A stretch of DNA of 26,268 bases from DATILI01 sp035476635 (GCA_035476635.1 DATILI010000134.1:1-26268); one strand, 5' to 3'; shown: positions 1 to 10,120, counted from the first letter of the stretch. A program made the numbers and translations. Notes: a model not told the origin generated them from the letters alone.

Positions 1-258
1 CGATGCATCCAGCCCCACGCTCACAGGCATGAGTTTTTGCGATTGGGCCTTGTCGGCGGCCTGCGCGGCCACGCCAGTGACATGTGCAGCGAGGCGGCGC
101 GGTGAGGCATACGCCGTCAGCACGGAATCCGCCGAGGCCAGGCCCTGCGCCGTGAGTTGCGCCGACAGCACGCCGGCAAATGCGTCGCCGAGCTTCTTGA
201 GCGCCTTGGGCGGCAGCTCTTCCACAAACAGTTCAACCAGAAGGTTCTTTGTCGTCAT
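1..258 (-). CDS. glyS: Glycyl-tRNA synthetase beta subunit, N-terminal part
   Basis: This is the first 86 codons of the beta subunit of the heterotetrameric bacterial glycine-tRNA ligase; the rest lies beyond the window. The N-terminus begins MTTKNLLVELFVEELPPKAL, and the LVEL-EELPPKAL signature is typical of GlyS. The ATG at 258 lies 18 nt after the glyQ stop and is preceded by an AGGA ribosome-binding sequence, so the two subunits form an operon with glyQ first. The beta subunit contributes tRNA recognition, and the alpha subunit carries the class II active site. Identity is inferred from this signature and from the neighbouring glyQ. Confidence 0.93.
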   Translation of the reverse strand, partial: MTTKNLLVELFVEELPPKALKKLGDAFAGVLSAQLTAQGLASADSVLTAYASPRRLAAHVTGVAAQAADKAQSQKLMPVSVGLDAS

Positions 259-276
259 CTTGTTCTCGTCCTGCTT

Positions 277-1197
277 TTAGGCAGCCTTCTTCGTCATCTG
301 TTCCACCCACTCGCGCGGCGCCATCGGGAAGCCCAGGCGCTCGCGGCTTTCGTAGTAGCTTTGCGCAACGCTGCGCGCAAGGTTGCGGATGCGGCCGATG
401 TAGGCAGCGCGCTCGGTCACGCTGATGGCACCGCGTGCGTCCAGCAGGTTGAAGCTGTGCGCGGCCTTGAGCACTTGCTCATAGGCGGGCAGCGCGAGTT
501 GCTGCTCCATCAGGTGCTTGGCCTGCTTCTCATGCGCGCCGAATGCAGTGAACAGGAAATCGGCGTCGCTGTGCTCGAAGTTGTAGGTCGACTGCTCGAT
601 CTCGTTTTGCTTGAACACATCGCCATAGGTCAATCGCGCTTCACCGTGGCCTTGGGTCCAGACCAGGTCGAACATGTTTTCAACGCCTTGCAGATACATG
701 GCCAGACGCTCCAGGCCGTAGGTGATTTCGCCGGTGATGGGTTTGCAGTCGATGCCGCCGACCTGCTGGAAGTAGGTGAACTGCGTGACCTCCATGCCGT
801 TGAGCCAGACCTCCCATCCCAAGCCCCAGGCACCGAGTGTCGGGTTCTCCCAGTCGTCCTCGACGAAGCGCACGTCGTTCTTTTTAAGGTCGAAACCCAG
901 CGCTTCCAACGAACCCAGGTAGAGCTCCAGGATGTTGGCTGGTGCTGGCTTGAGCACCACCTGGTACTGGTAGTAGTGCTGACCTCGGTTCGGGTTCTCG
1001 CCATAGCGGCCGTCCTTCGGGCGGCGGCTGGGCTGCACATAGGCGGCCTTCCAGGGCTCCGGGCCGAGTGCGCGCAGGAACGTGGCGGTGTGCGAGGTAC
1101 CCGCGCCCACTTCCATGTCGTAGGGCTGCAAGAGCGCACAGCCCTGGGCGTCCCAGTAGGACTGCAGTTTCAGGATGATTTGTTGGAACGTCAGCAT
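277..1197 (-). CDS. glyQ: Glycyl-tRNA synthetase alpha subunit
   Basis: This 306-residue protein has the usual length of the alpha chain of (alpha-beta)2 glycyl-tRNA synthetase, which charges tRNA-Gly in the cytoplasm. It starts MLTFQQIILKLQSYW, followed by QGCALLQPYDMEVGAGTSH and ALGPEPWKAAYVQPSRRPKDG, all hallmark GlyQ segments that build the class II catalytic core. The motif GGIDCKPITGEITYGLERLA near residues 150-168 is also characteristic. The start at 1197 gives the canonical N-terminus. It is followed after 18 nt by glyS. Nothing is unusual in it. Confidence 0.97.
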   Translation of the reverse strand: MLTFQQIILKLQSYWDAQGCALLQPYDMEVGAGTSHTATFLRALGPEPWKAAYVQPSRRPKDGRYGENPNRGQHYYQYQVVLKPAPANILELYLGSLEALGFDLKKNDVRFVEDDWENPTLGAWGLGWEVWLNGMEVTQFTYFQQVGGIDCKPITGEITYGLERLAMYLQGVENMFDLVWTQGHGEARLTYGDVFKQNEIEQSTYNFEHSDADFLFTAFGAHEKQAKHLMEQQLALPAYEQVLKAAHSFNLLDARGAISVTERAAYIGRIRNLARSVAQSYYESRERLGFPMAPREWVEQMTKKAA

Positions 1198-1317
1198 GAC
1201 TTCAAGGGCCTTGACGAGCTTGGCCCGAACGGTTGGATGGCACGCGACAGAATTCGCGTAAACCCTTGATTTTACGGGCGTTGGCGCCGTTTACCCTCGT
1301 GACTGGAGGAGACGAGG

Positions 1318-2173
1318 ATGACCGCACAACAATTGATCCTGAGCCTGGTGCTCGCCACGATGGTGTTTTCGGTGGCGCTGGAGCTCAAGGTCGACGATTT
1401 CAAGCGCGTGGCGCAGACACCCCGGGCCGTGGTCTGCGGCCTGATTCCGCAGTTCCTCCTGCTGCCGGTGGGAACCTGGGTTGCGACCTTGCTGTTGGAC
1501 TTGCCGCCCAACGTGGAGGCCGCGATGATTCTGGTGGCGTCCTGCCCGGGCGGTTCCTTGAGCAATGTGATCACGCATTTCGGGCGCGGCAACACGGCGC
1601 TGTCGGTCAGCATATCGGCCGTGGCCAGCCTGATCGCGCTGGTGGCCACGCCGTTCAACTTCAGCTGGATGGTGGCGAGCAACCCCGCGACCGCCGGCTG
1701 GCTGCGCAAGCTGGAAATCGACCCCTCGGGCATCTGGATCAGCCTGTTGCTGCTGCTCGCGGTGCCGATGGCGCTGGGCCTGTTCGTGGCCTACCGATTC
1801 CCCGGGCTCACCCGGCGCATCCAGAAACCGCTGGCCAATTTTTCGCTGGTCGCGCTGCTGGCCTTCATCGTCATCGGCCTGGTCAAGGAACGCCAGCTGC
1901 TCACCCTGGGCCTGATGCCGATGCTGCTGATCGTGGTGCTGCACAACGCCGGCGGCCTGTTCTTCGGCTGGATCACCAGTGTCGCCATGCGCGTCACCGA
2001 GCGCGACCGGCGCGCCGTGATGATCGAAGGCGGCATGCAGAACTCCGGCCTGGCTTTGGGCATCATCGCAGTACAGTTCAACAGCGACCTGGGCATGGTC
2101 ATCATCGCCAGCCTCTGGGGCATGTGGCACATCGTGAGCGGCCTGTCGCTCGCATTTTTCTGGAGGCGCAAGG

Positions 2174-2193
<20 letters not shown>
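1318..2193 (+). CDS. Bile acid:sodium symporter (BASS) family transporter
   Basis: This is a 291-residue, very hydrophobic protein with about nine to ten predicted membrane segments, in the inner membrane. The segments SCPGGSLSNVITHFGRGNTA (near residue 78) and EGGMQNSGLALGI (near 238) are the two conserved motifs of the bile acid:sodium symporter family, whose members import organic anions with sodium. The start at 1318 has a strong GGAGGAGACGAGG ribosome-binding region directly upstream. Its last 20 nt overlap the start of the D-aminoacylase-like gene, so the two are probably translated together. The substrate cannot be read from the sequence; an N-acyl amino acid or related carboxylate would fit the neighbour, which is inference only. 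Confidence 0.85.
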
Positions 2194-3928
<1,735 letters not shown>

Positions 3929-3970
3929 AGGACGCCGCACGAAACGGTCGCGACCCAGGCCAGTGCACCC

Positions 3971-4040
3971 GCGGAACCGGCTCCGCCGGGCCGCTGGGTG
4001 CGCCCCCTGGGGGGAGGCGCCGCAGGCGCTTCGGGGGGGG
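3971..4040. repeat. GC-rich palindromic intergenic repeat between convergent genes
   Basis: This 70-bp stretch fills the gap between the stops of the deacylase and asparaginase genes. It contains nested self-complementary blocks: CGGCTCCGCCGG; GCGCCCCCTGGGGGG next to AGGCGC; and GGCGCCGCAGGCGC. It ends in a run of eight G. I recall near-identical sequences scattered between genes of Acidovorax, Variovorax and relatives, so it is probably a REP-like dispersed element. Its position suggests it also stops transcription from both sides. Only one copy occurs in this window, so repetition in the genome is from memory, not seen here. Confidence 0.6.
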
Positions 4041-5111
4041 TTAGTACATCCAGAAGATGCGCTGCAGTTCCTTGCTGTCGCTGGTCTTCGTGAGCGCCAC
4101 GGCGGCAAGGATGCGCGCTTTCTGTGGCTTCAGGTCATGGGCGACGACCCAGTCGTATTTGTCGTCGGGCTGCTCGGCGTTGCGCAGCACAAAGCCGTCC
4201 GGCACGCGCGACGAACGAATGATCTGCACGCCCTGGCCGCGCAGGTCCTGCAGCACCGGCACGATACGGTCGGCCACCGAGCCGTTGCCGGGGCCGCCGT
4301 GGACCAAGGCCTTGATGCCCATCTTGCCTGCGGCATCGAACAAGGCTCGCGGCATGTTGCCGTAGCTGTAGACGATTTCCACCGGTGCGAGCGTTTCGAT
4401 CTCATCGATGTTGAACTCCGACTGGGCCGTGTGGCGCTTGACGGGCGCGCGGAACCAGTAGTTGCGCCCCTCCACCACCATGCCCAGCGGGCCCCACTGG
4501 CTCTTGAAGGCCTCGGTCTTGATGTTGACCGACTTACTGACGTCGCGCCCGCTCTGGATCTCATCATTCATCGTGACCAGCACGCCTTTGCCGGCGGCGT
4601 CCTTGCTGGCGGCCACCGTCACGGCGTTCAGCAGGTTCAAGGCACCGTCGGCCGACAATGCCGTGCCCGGGCGCATGGAGCCCACCACGATGATGGGTTT
4701 TTCGGTCCGGATCACGAGATTGAGGAAGTAGGCGGTCTCTTCCAGGGTGTCGGTTCCGTGGGTGATGACGATGCCGTCCACGTCGCTTTGCTTGACCAGC
4801 GCCGAAACGCGTTTACCCAGCCGGAGCAGGTTGTCGTTGGTGAAGCTTTCCGAAGCGATCTGGAATACCTGCTCACCCTTGACATTGGCCACGCCGGCCA
4901 GTTCGGGCAGGCCGGCCAGCAACTTGTCGACGGGCACCTTGGCGGCCGCGTAGCTGGCGCTGTTGATCGCCGAGGCGCCGGCGCCGGCGATGGTGCCACC
5001 GGTGGCCAGTACCACGACATTCGGCTTGGCGCCTTGCGCGGCGGCTACCGCGGCCCAGGCAGTCAGGGCCAATCCGGCCAGCAGGTTCTTGAATTTCAGT
5101 CGGGAAAGCAT
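4041..5111 (-). CDS. ansB: Type II (exported) L-asparaginase / glutaminase-asparaginase
   Basis: This 356-residue protein hydrolyses asparagine, and possibly glutamine, to the acid plus ammonia. The N-terminus (MLSRLKFKNLLAGLALTAWA, then AVAAAQ) is a signal peptide cut near residue 26, so the enzyme is periplasmic, as for type II asparaginases. The first catalytic motif TGGTI covers residues 37-41 with nucleophile Thr40. Tyr54 follows, and the second motif HGTDTLEET (118-126) supplies Thr120 and Asp121. A longer in-frame start at 5246 is possible but would bury the signal peptide. The ATG at 5111 has GGAG nine bases upstream and is preferred. It is divergent from a LysR regulator that probably controls it. 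Confidence 0.9.
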   Translation of the reverse strand: MLSRLKFKNLLAGLALTAWAAVAAAQGAKPNVVVLATGGTIAGAGASAINSASYAAAKVPVDKLLAGLPELAGVANVKGEQVFQIASESFTNDNLLRLGKRVSALVKQSDVDGIVITHGTDTLEETAYFLNLVIRTEKPIIVVGSMRPGTALSADGALNLLNAVTVAASKDAAGKGVLVTMNDEIQSGRDVSKSVNIKTEAFKSQWGPLGMVVEGRNYWFRAPVKRHTAQSEFNIDEIETLAPVEIVYSYGNMPRALFDAAGKMGIKALVHGGPGNGSVADRIVPVLQDLRGQGVQIIRSSRVPDGFVLRNAEQPDDKYDWVVAHDLKPQKARILAAVALTKTSDSKELQRIFWMY

Positions 5112-5248
5112 GCGAGGTATCTCCAGGGTGTTGGGGTTTTTCCCGCGCCCATTTCGCGGGTGGCACATTGTTGGGTGGGCCCACCGCGCCGTGTGCGGAA
5201 TAATCCGGCGCAGGGTATGAATGAAACTCACAGGCTCGCGTCCCATTT
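5112..5248. promoter_or_regulatory. Divergent control region between asparaginase and LysR gene
   Basis: This 137-bp region must hold both promoters. It contains a perfect 12-bp palindrome GGTGGGCCCACC at 5174-5185. It also contains a perfect 6-bp stem, CCCGCG with CGCGGG, at 5142-5160 around a 7-nt loop, in what would be the asparaginase leader. LysR regulators usually bind interrupted palindromes in such shared regions, so the palindrome is a candidate operator. I could not pick out convincing -35/-10 boxes. Confidence 0.4.
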
Positions 5249-6166
5249 ATGAATCTGCGGCAACTCGAAGTTTTTCAGGCCATCATGCAGACCGGCAACA
5301 TGAGCGCGGCCGCGCGGCTGATCAACATCACGCCTTCCGCAGTCAGCAAGGCCGTCGCGCATACCGAGCTGCAGCTGGGCTACAAGCTGTTCACCCGCAG
5401 CAAGGGTGCATTGGCGCCCACGCCCGAAGCGATGGTGCTGCACGGCGAGTCCACCAGCATTCACGGCAAGCTGGAAGAGTTGCGCAAGATCGCGGTGAAC
5501 CTGCGCCAGGTCGAGCAGGGTCAGGTGCGGTTGGCCGCCATTCCCTCCATTTCTCACGAGTTTTTACCGCTGGTGCTGCAGCGGCACGTCGCGCGCTACC
5601 CACGGGTCAGCGTCGAAGTGCGTACGCTGCACCAGGAGCAGATGGTGGCTGCACTGATGACGCGAGGCGTGGACTTTGCGCTGGGCTTCTACGAGCATCC
5701 CCACCCTCAGTTGACCAGCCGCGTGCTGGTCAGCGGGCGGCTGTACCTGGCGGTGACGCGGGAAATCTGGCTGCGCGCGATTCGCGTGCGGCGCAACAAC
5801 CCGATGAGCTTTCTCTCCAACACGCCGATGATCCGTCTGGTCGGTGACGACCCGATGCGCGAGGCCATCGACGCGCTGGCGCGCCAGCTCGGTGTGACCA
5901 AGGAGCTGGACGTGCAGGTGCAGACCTCACGCCTGGCGCTGGAGCTGGTGCGGCTGGGCATGGGCTGGACCGTGATCGACTTCCTCACGGCCAGCAACCT
6001 TGATCCGGCCAGCATGGTGGCCGTTGAATTGCAAGACCTGCCGCCAATGGCGCTGCATGTGTACCACGCCAACACCTTCCCGCCCGGCCAACATGCCTTG
6101 CGCATGCTGGACATGCTGCCCGGCCTCCTTGGCCAGGCCATGGCGCGCAGCCCGCAGGCTGGCTAG
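5249..6166 (+). CDS. LysR-family transcriptional regulator
   Basis: This 305-residue protein has the standard LysR layout. The winged helix-turn-helix at residues 1-60 reads MNLRQLEVFQAIMQTGNMSA, then AARLINITPSAVSKAVAHTE with LGYKLFTR. A two-lobe effector-binding domain follows from about residue 90 to 295. It is transcribed away from the asparaginase gene, the arrangement in which LysR proteins usually regulate the divergent neighbour as well as themselves. Control of asparagine or glutamine use is therefore inferred; the effector is unknown. Its stop shares 4 nt (CTAG) with the convergent lnt stop. Confidence 0.9.
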   Translation: MNLRQLEVFQAIMQTGNMSAAARLINITPSAVSKAVAHTELQLGYKLFTRSKGALAPTPEAMVLHGESTSIHGKLEELRKIAVNLRQVEQGQVRLAAIPSISHEFLPLVLQRHVARYPRVSVEVRTLHQEQMVAALMTRGVDFALGFYEHPHPQLTSRVLVSGRLYLAVTREIWLRAIRVRRNNPMSFLSNTPMIRLVGDDPMREAIDALARQLGVTKELDVQVQTSRLALELVRLGMGWTVIDFLTASNLDPASMVAVELQDLPPMALHVYHANTFPPGQHALRMLDMLPGLLGQAMARSPQAG

Positions 6167-7695
6167 AAAGTAGAACGGCTGGAACGCTTGGCCCAGGCGG
6201 CAAATGCCGCCACGCCAACCGCCAGCAGCCACAGCGGCCACAGGCCGAAGCGCGAGACCCACCAGGCAAAGGGCGTGGTGCCGATGCGGCCTTCGACCTC
6301 GCCCACCAGCACGCCGCGTGTATGGCGCGGCAGCGCATGGGTGACGCGGCCGCGGTGGTCGATGATGACGCTGGCGCCGGTGTTGGTGGCGCGGATCATC
6401 GGGCGCTCGAACTCCAGCGCGCGCATGCGGCTGATCTGCAGATGCTGGTCGATCGCGACGGTGTTGCCGAACCAGCCGATGTTGCTCACGTTGACGAAGA
6501 TGGTCGGTGCCTGGGCCGGGTCGGCAAAGCGCGCGCCGAGCTCTTCGCCGAACAAATCCTCATAGCAGATGTTGGGTGCCAGGCGCTGGCCTTGCCACAG
6601 GAACGACGCCTGGCCCACCGCGCCGCGGTTGAAGTCGCCCAGGGGGATGTTCATCATCTGGGTGAACCATCGGAAGAACGGCGGAATGAATTCGCCGAAT
6701 GGCACGAGGTGGTGCTTGTCGTATTGGTAGATTTCTGCGCCGGGCTTCAGGCCTACGACCGAGTTCGTGTAGCCTTCCTTGTAGCTGCCCAGGGGCACGC
6801 CGACCAGCGCGGCTTGCGGCCCGGCGGTGAAGCGTTTGCGTAGTGCGTCCCAATAACCGTCGGGCAGTTGCTGGGGAAGCATCGGGATGGCGGTTTCGGG
6901 TGCGATCACGAGTGGGGCGGTCGCGCCACGCAACTGCTGGCCGTACCACTCCAGCGCGACCGGAACGCCGGTGCCGCCCTGGAATTTCTCGTCCTGGGGA
7001 ATGTTGCCTTGCAGCAAAGCGACCTCGACCGAAGCCGTTCCCACGCTATAGGCCTTGGCCGCCAGCAATGCGAGGCCGACAACAGGTACGACCAACGCCA
7101 AGGCGAGCCAACGGTTGCGCGCCTGGGGCTTGCGGCAAAGGTCCAGCAGCAGCCAGGCAAGCACGGCAGCAATGGTGCCCAGGCCATAGACACCGACAAA
7201 CTTGGCCAGTACCGCAAGCGGCCCGTCCACGTGGGCATAGCCACCCGCGCCCCACGGAAAACCGGTGAACCAGTGGCCACGCGCCAGCTCGGCAAAGGTC
7301 CAAAGCGCAGCGAAGAGGGCGGCCCGGCCTGCTCTTGAAACGGGTGCCCATGCGATGTACAAGCCGCACGCGGCGGCGTAGTACAGCGCCAGGAAGGCGG
7401 CCAGCCCAAGCACAGCCAGCACCGCCAGCGGCGCGGGCAAGCCCCCATAGGTGTGCATGGAAATGAACAGCCACCAAAAGGTGCCGGCCAGCCAGGCGGT
7501 GGCAAACACCCAACCCAGCCATGCCGCGCGCCGGACGGAATCCACACGGTCCACTTGCCATGCCAGCACGCCCAGCGACAGCATCTGCAACCACCACAAG
7601 GGCTGGCCGCTCCACGGCGCGGCAATCGACATGGCCTGCGCCAGGCCGGCGAACAGGGCCAGGGCCAACGCAAGCCTGCGCGCTGCCGGCCGCAT
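6163..7695 (-). CDS. lnt: Apolipoprotein N-acyltransferase
   Basis: Lnt is an inner-membrane enzyme that adds the third acyl chain to the N-terminal cysteine of lipoproteins, the last step of lipoprotein maturation. The protein is about 510 residues, the usual size. Several N-terminal membrane helices precede a nitrilase-like periplasmic domain. Catalytic signatures are VIAPETAIPML (glutamate), YDKHHLVPFGEFIPPF (lysine nearby) and NICYEDLFGEE (cysteine nucleophile). The ATG at 7695 overlaps the corC stop by one base (TGATG). A TTG one codon upstream is less likely. The corC-lnt pairing is widespread in proteobacteria and supports the call. Confidence 0.95.
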   Translation of the reverse strand: MRPAARRLALALALFAGLAQAMSIAAPWSGQPLWWLQMLSLGVLAWQVDRVDSVRRAAWLGWVFATAWLAGTFWWLFISMHTYGGLPAPLAVLAVLGLAAFLALYYAAACGLYIAWAPVSRAGRAALFAALWTFAELARGHWFTGFPWGAGGYAHVDGPLAVLAKFVGVYGLGTIAAVLAWLLLDLCRKPQARNRWLALALVVPVVGLALLAAKAYSVGTASVEVALLQGNIPQDEKFQGGTGVPVALEWYGQQLRGATAPLVIAPETAIPMLPQQLPDGYWDALRKRFTAGPQAALVGVPLGSYKEGYTNSVVGLKPGAEIYQYDKHHLVPFGEFIPPFFRWFTQMMNIPLGDFNRGAVGQASFLWQGQRLAPNICYEDLFGEELGARFADPAQAPTIFVNVSNIGWFGNTVAIDQHLQISRMRALEFERPMIRATNTGASVIIDHRGRVTHALPRHTRGVLVGEVEGRIGTTPFAWWVSRFGLWPLWLLAVGVAAFAAWAKRSSRSTF

Positions 7696-8594
7696 CAACC
7701 GCTGAAGTCTTCGTCGCGCACCGGCGCCACCTTGAACCAGCGCACCGCGCCGCCCTTGGTGTGCAGGACCACGAAGCTCAGGCCGGCCGCCGAGTGGTGC
7801 TCGCCGCGCCTTGGCACATGGCCCATCTCGTGCGCGATCAAGCCGCCGATGGTGTCGAACTCCTGGTCCGCGTCGGTGGCGCCAATGGTCACGCCAAACG
7901 CTTCGTTGACGCGGTCGATCGAAGTGTCACCGCTCACGCGGTAGGTATGGTCGGCCAGGCCGAAGATATCGCCCTCGTCTTCGGCAATGTCGAACTCGTC
8001 TTCGATCTCGCCGACGATCTGTTCCAGCACGTCCTCGATGGTGATGAGACCCGCAACGCGGCCGAACTCGTCGATCACGATGGCCAGGTGGTTGCGGTTG
8101 CCGCGAAACTCGCGCAGCAAGTCGTTCAGCCCTTTGCTTTCGGGCACGAAGACTGCCGGGCGCAGCAAGGCGCGGATGCTGAGTTCGGGTGCGCGTTGCA
8201 GCTTCAGCAGGTCCTTGGCCATCAGGATGCCGATGATGTTTTCCTTCTCGCCCTCATACACGGGAAAGCGCGAGTGCGCGGTGTCGATCACCACATGCAG
8301 GAGTTCGTCGTAGGGTGCATCGATGTTGATGAGGTCCATCCGCGTCGCGGCCACCATCACATCGCCGGCGGTCTGGTCCGCCATGCGCAGCACGCCTTCG
8401 AGCATGACGCGCGACTCCGCACCAATGACCTGGTTGTCCTCGGCATCGGCCAGCGTTTCGATCAACTCGGCGCGTGAATCCGGGCCGGGGTGGATGAACT
8501 CTGCGAGTCTTTGCAGGAATCCGCGTTTATCTTCTCTTTCAAGCGGCGCGGGAGACGTGCGCGGGCCAAGGCGTTCAGGGTGAGGGTCTGACAC
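7695..8594 (-). CDS. corC: HlyC/CorC family transporter-associated protein with CBS domains
   Basis: This 299-residue cytoplasmic protein has two CBS domains at roughly residues 65-190 (for example GDVMVAATRMDLINIDAPYDE and RFPVYEGEKENIIGILMAKDL). A CorC_HlyC domain follows at about 205-290. The family is linked to magnesium and cobalt homeostasis, and its gene commonly precedes lnt. The start is a GTG giving MSDPHPERLGPRTSPAP; no ATG fits better. The short form without an N-terminal DUF21 membrane domain is typical of CorC/YbeX rather than of the large membrane homologues. It is translationally coupled to lnt by a one-base stop-start overlap. Confidence 0.9.
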   Translation of the reverse strand: MSDPHPERLGPRTSPAPLEREDKRGFLQRLAEFIHPGPDSRAELIETLADAEDNQVIGAESRVMLEGVLRMADQTAGDVMVAATRMDLINIDAPYDELLHVVIDTAHSRFPVYEGEKENIIGILMAKDLLKLQRAPELSIRALLRPAVFVPESKGLNDLLREFRGNRNHLAIVIDEFGRVAGLITIEDVLEQIVGEIEDEFDIAEDEGDIFGLADHTYRVSGDTSIDRVNEAFGVTIGATDADQEFDTIGGLIAHEMGHVPRRGEHHSAAGLSFVVLHTKGGAVRWFKVAPVRDEDFSG

Positions 8595-8638
8595 AGCGGG
8601 TGTGCAAAGTTGCGAAGCCCCTAGGATAGCGGATTGAC

Positions 8639-8653
8639 GTGACGGCGCGTCAC
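8639..8653 (-). terminator. Small hairpin after the GNAT gene
   Basis: A perfect 6-bp stem, GTGACG with CGTCAC around a 3-nt loop, lies 8 nt beyond the acetyltransferase stop and before corC. There is no T-run after it on the minus strand, so it is only a weak terminator candidate. Confidence 0.25.
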
Positions 8654-8660
8654 CGTCTGT

Positions 8661-9389
8661 CTAGACTCCGGACTTGTGGCGCCCTTCGCGCACGCCGCGG
8701 CGCACTTCCTGCACGCTGGCCAGGAAGTCCCAGAACTGCTTGGCCTGGACTTTGAGGCGGTAGTCGGTCTGGGCAAATTGCTCTTCGACGATTTCGCTGA
8801 CGCGGCTGTCCAGGGTGGCGGCCGTCAGGCGCAAATAGGCCTCCGACTCGGAGCCGTCGCGCTCCACCGTAGCGCCGGCGCTGCGTGCGATCTTGAGCAT
8901 GGCGGTGTTCTCGCTCAAGGCATGGATGAACATCAGGTCCACGCCTTCGTTGCGCGCATGCATGACAGCGCGGTCGAACAACCTGGCACCGTAGCCGCGC
9001 CCGCGTGCGTGCCTGAGCACCGAAACGCCGAATTCGGCGCAGGATTTGCATTCCGGCGTGGCGGAGAACGCCAGGTGCGCCATCGCAATCAGTTCAAGCC
9101 TGCGGTTGTAAATGCCGAAGATCTCGTCGCGCTCGAAATTCAGGCTGTCCGCATAGCGCTGGATTTGCTCGTCGTTGGCGGCATAGCCGAAGCGCAGGTA
9201 GCGGTCATGGCCATCCAGCGCCAGCAGGTGCGCCGCGATGCGCTCCCGGTGCGACGGGCCCAGCGAACGAATCGGCACGAGTATGGGCGAGGGCTGCGTT
9301 GCGCTGGCACGCGCGCGCGCCTCGGGCGAACGAAACAGCTCGCGCCCCGCATCGAGCGAGGCCTGGATCAGTGCTTTGGTTTCAACCAT
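8661..9389 (-). CDS. GNAT-family N-acetyltransferase
   Basis: This 242-residue protein contains a GNAT fold. The acetyl-CoA-binding loop is in SVLRHARGRGYGARLFDRAV (near residues 125-145, R-x-x-G-x-G pattern). It is followed by NEGVDLMFIHALSENTAMLK and IARSAGATVERDG, the usual beta-strand and C-terminal GNAT elements. About 80 residues precede the core, and about 45 charged residues (SEIVEEQFAQTDYRLKVQAK onward) follow it, a probable helical tail. The acceptor substrate is unknown. The gene stands alone, with gaps of 66 nt to corC and 145 nt to the AsnC-type gene. Confidence 0.85.
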   Translation of the reverse strand: MVETKALIQASLDAGRELFRSPEARARASATQPSPILVPIRSLGPSHRERIAAHLLALDGHDRYLRFGYAANDEQIQRYADSLNFERDEIFGIYNRRLELIAMAHLAFSATPECKSCAEFGVSVLRHARGRGYGARLFDRAVMHARNEGVDLMFIHALSENTAMLKIARSAGATVERDGSESEAYLRLTAATLDSRVSEIVEEQFAQTDYRLKVQAKQFWDFLASVQEVRRGVREGRHKSGV

Positions 9390-9432
9390 GGGGTCAATAT
9401 ACGGGTTTTCCCTAGTCTTTCCAACCCAAAGA

Positions 9433-9457
9433 CGAGAGGCCCGATTAGGGCCACTCG
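9433..9457 (-). terminator. Imperfect hairpin, possible terminator of the AsnC-type gene
   Basis: The stem is CGAG plus GGCCC pairing with GGGCC plus CTCG, with one A-A mismatch and a 5-nt loop. It lies 78 nt past the stop of the AsnC-type gene, reading on the minus strand, and is followed by TCTTT, a poor T-tract. It could equally sit in the leader of the acetyltransferase gene. Confidence 0.3.
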
Positions 9458-9534
9458 CCTAAATACACTCCCCGGCTACGCTGTCATCCTTTACTGGTAT
9501 GTATAGCTTGCTACGAATTTGATTGCAAATAGTT

Positions 9535-10008
9535 TCAAACGGGAACTGCCGTGGTCGCCTTCACGCGGTCCAGCACAAAGCTGGTCTTGCAGTCTTCCAC
9601 GCTGGGATGCTTGAGCAAGGTGTCCATGATGAAACGGCTGTAGTGCGCCATGTCCTGCACCACGACTCTCAGCAAATAGTCCATTTCCCCAGTGAGGGCG
9701 GCGCATTCCACCACCTCCGGCCAGGTTTGCACACTGGCGCGAAACAGGTCCATCGGATTGCGCTTGTGCGTTTCGGTGTGCTTTTCCAGACGTACATTGA
9801 GGTAGGCGGTGAGCCCCAGCCCCACCGATTCGGGCTTGATCAACGCAACATAGCGGTCGATCACGCCCGCCTCTTCCATCCGCTTGACGCGCCGCAGCAC
9901 CGCGCTGGGCGACAGGCTCACCGCCTCGGCGATCTGGTCGTAGGTGGCACGGCCATCCGCTTGCAGGCTGCGCAAAATTGATCTATCTAGCTTATCAAGT
10001 GCTTCCAT
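9535..10008 (-). CDS. Lrp/AsnC-family transcriptional regulator
   Basis: This is a 157-residue regulator. The N-terminal helix-turn-helix is MEALDKLDRSILRSLQADGR, then ATYDQIAEAVSLSPSAVLRR. A RAM/AsnC ligand domain follows (RASVQTWPEVVECAALTGEM, DYLLRVVVQDMAHYSRFI). Proteins of this family form oligomers that bind amino acids. It is divergent from hppD, so it probably controls phenylalanine/tyrosine breakdown with an aromatic amino acid as effector; this is inferred from position. The ATG at 10008 gives the family's normal N-terminus. An in-frame TTG at 10044 would add 12 residues and is not favoured, although the best AGGA in the region lies nearer to it. Confidence 0.88.
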   Translation of the reverse strand: MEALDKLDRSILRSLQADGRATYDQIAEAVSLSPSAVLRRVKRMEEAGVIDRYVALIKPESVGLGLTAYLNVRLEKHTETHKRNPMDLFRASVQTWPEVVECAALTGEMDYLLRVVVQDMAHYSRFIMDTLLKHPSVEDCKTSFVLDRVKATTAVPV

Positions 10009-10033
10009 GCTGAATATTTTGCAATTTTCCTGC
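10009..10033. promoter_or_regulatory. AT-rich imperfect palindrome, candidate AsnC-type binding site
   Basis: In the 112-bp region between the AsnC-type gene and hppD there is an AT-rich 25-bp segment. It begins GCTGAATATTTTG and ends TTTTCCTGC. Compared with its reverse complement it matches at about 15 of 25 positions, with GC-A-G arms around an AT-rich centre. This is the general look of Lrp-family operators. It directly abuts the regulator's start codon, suiting autorepression and control of hppD. hppD itself has GGAGA eight bases before its ATG. Confidence 0.35.
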
Positions 10034-10120
10034 TCAAAATTCAATTGAAGCGCCCAACTTTGCAGAAAAAATGACGCCCCTCGCCTCTACAGTCTCTGCA
10101 TCAGCTTTGGAGACCTTTGA

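Noticed and set aside
157..1269. Long open frame on the plus strand over glyQ
   Set aside because: It lies wholly antisense to the clear glyQ gene, has no recognisable domain, and arises from high GC content.
3963..5252. 430-codon open frame antisense to asparaginase
   Set aside because: It mirrors the codons of ansB, has no family signature, and would start inside the palindromic repeat.
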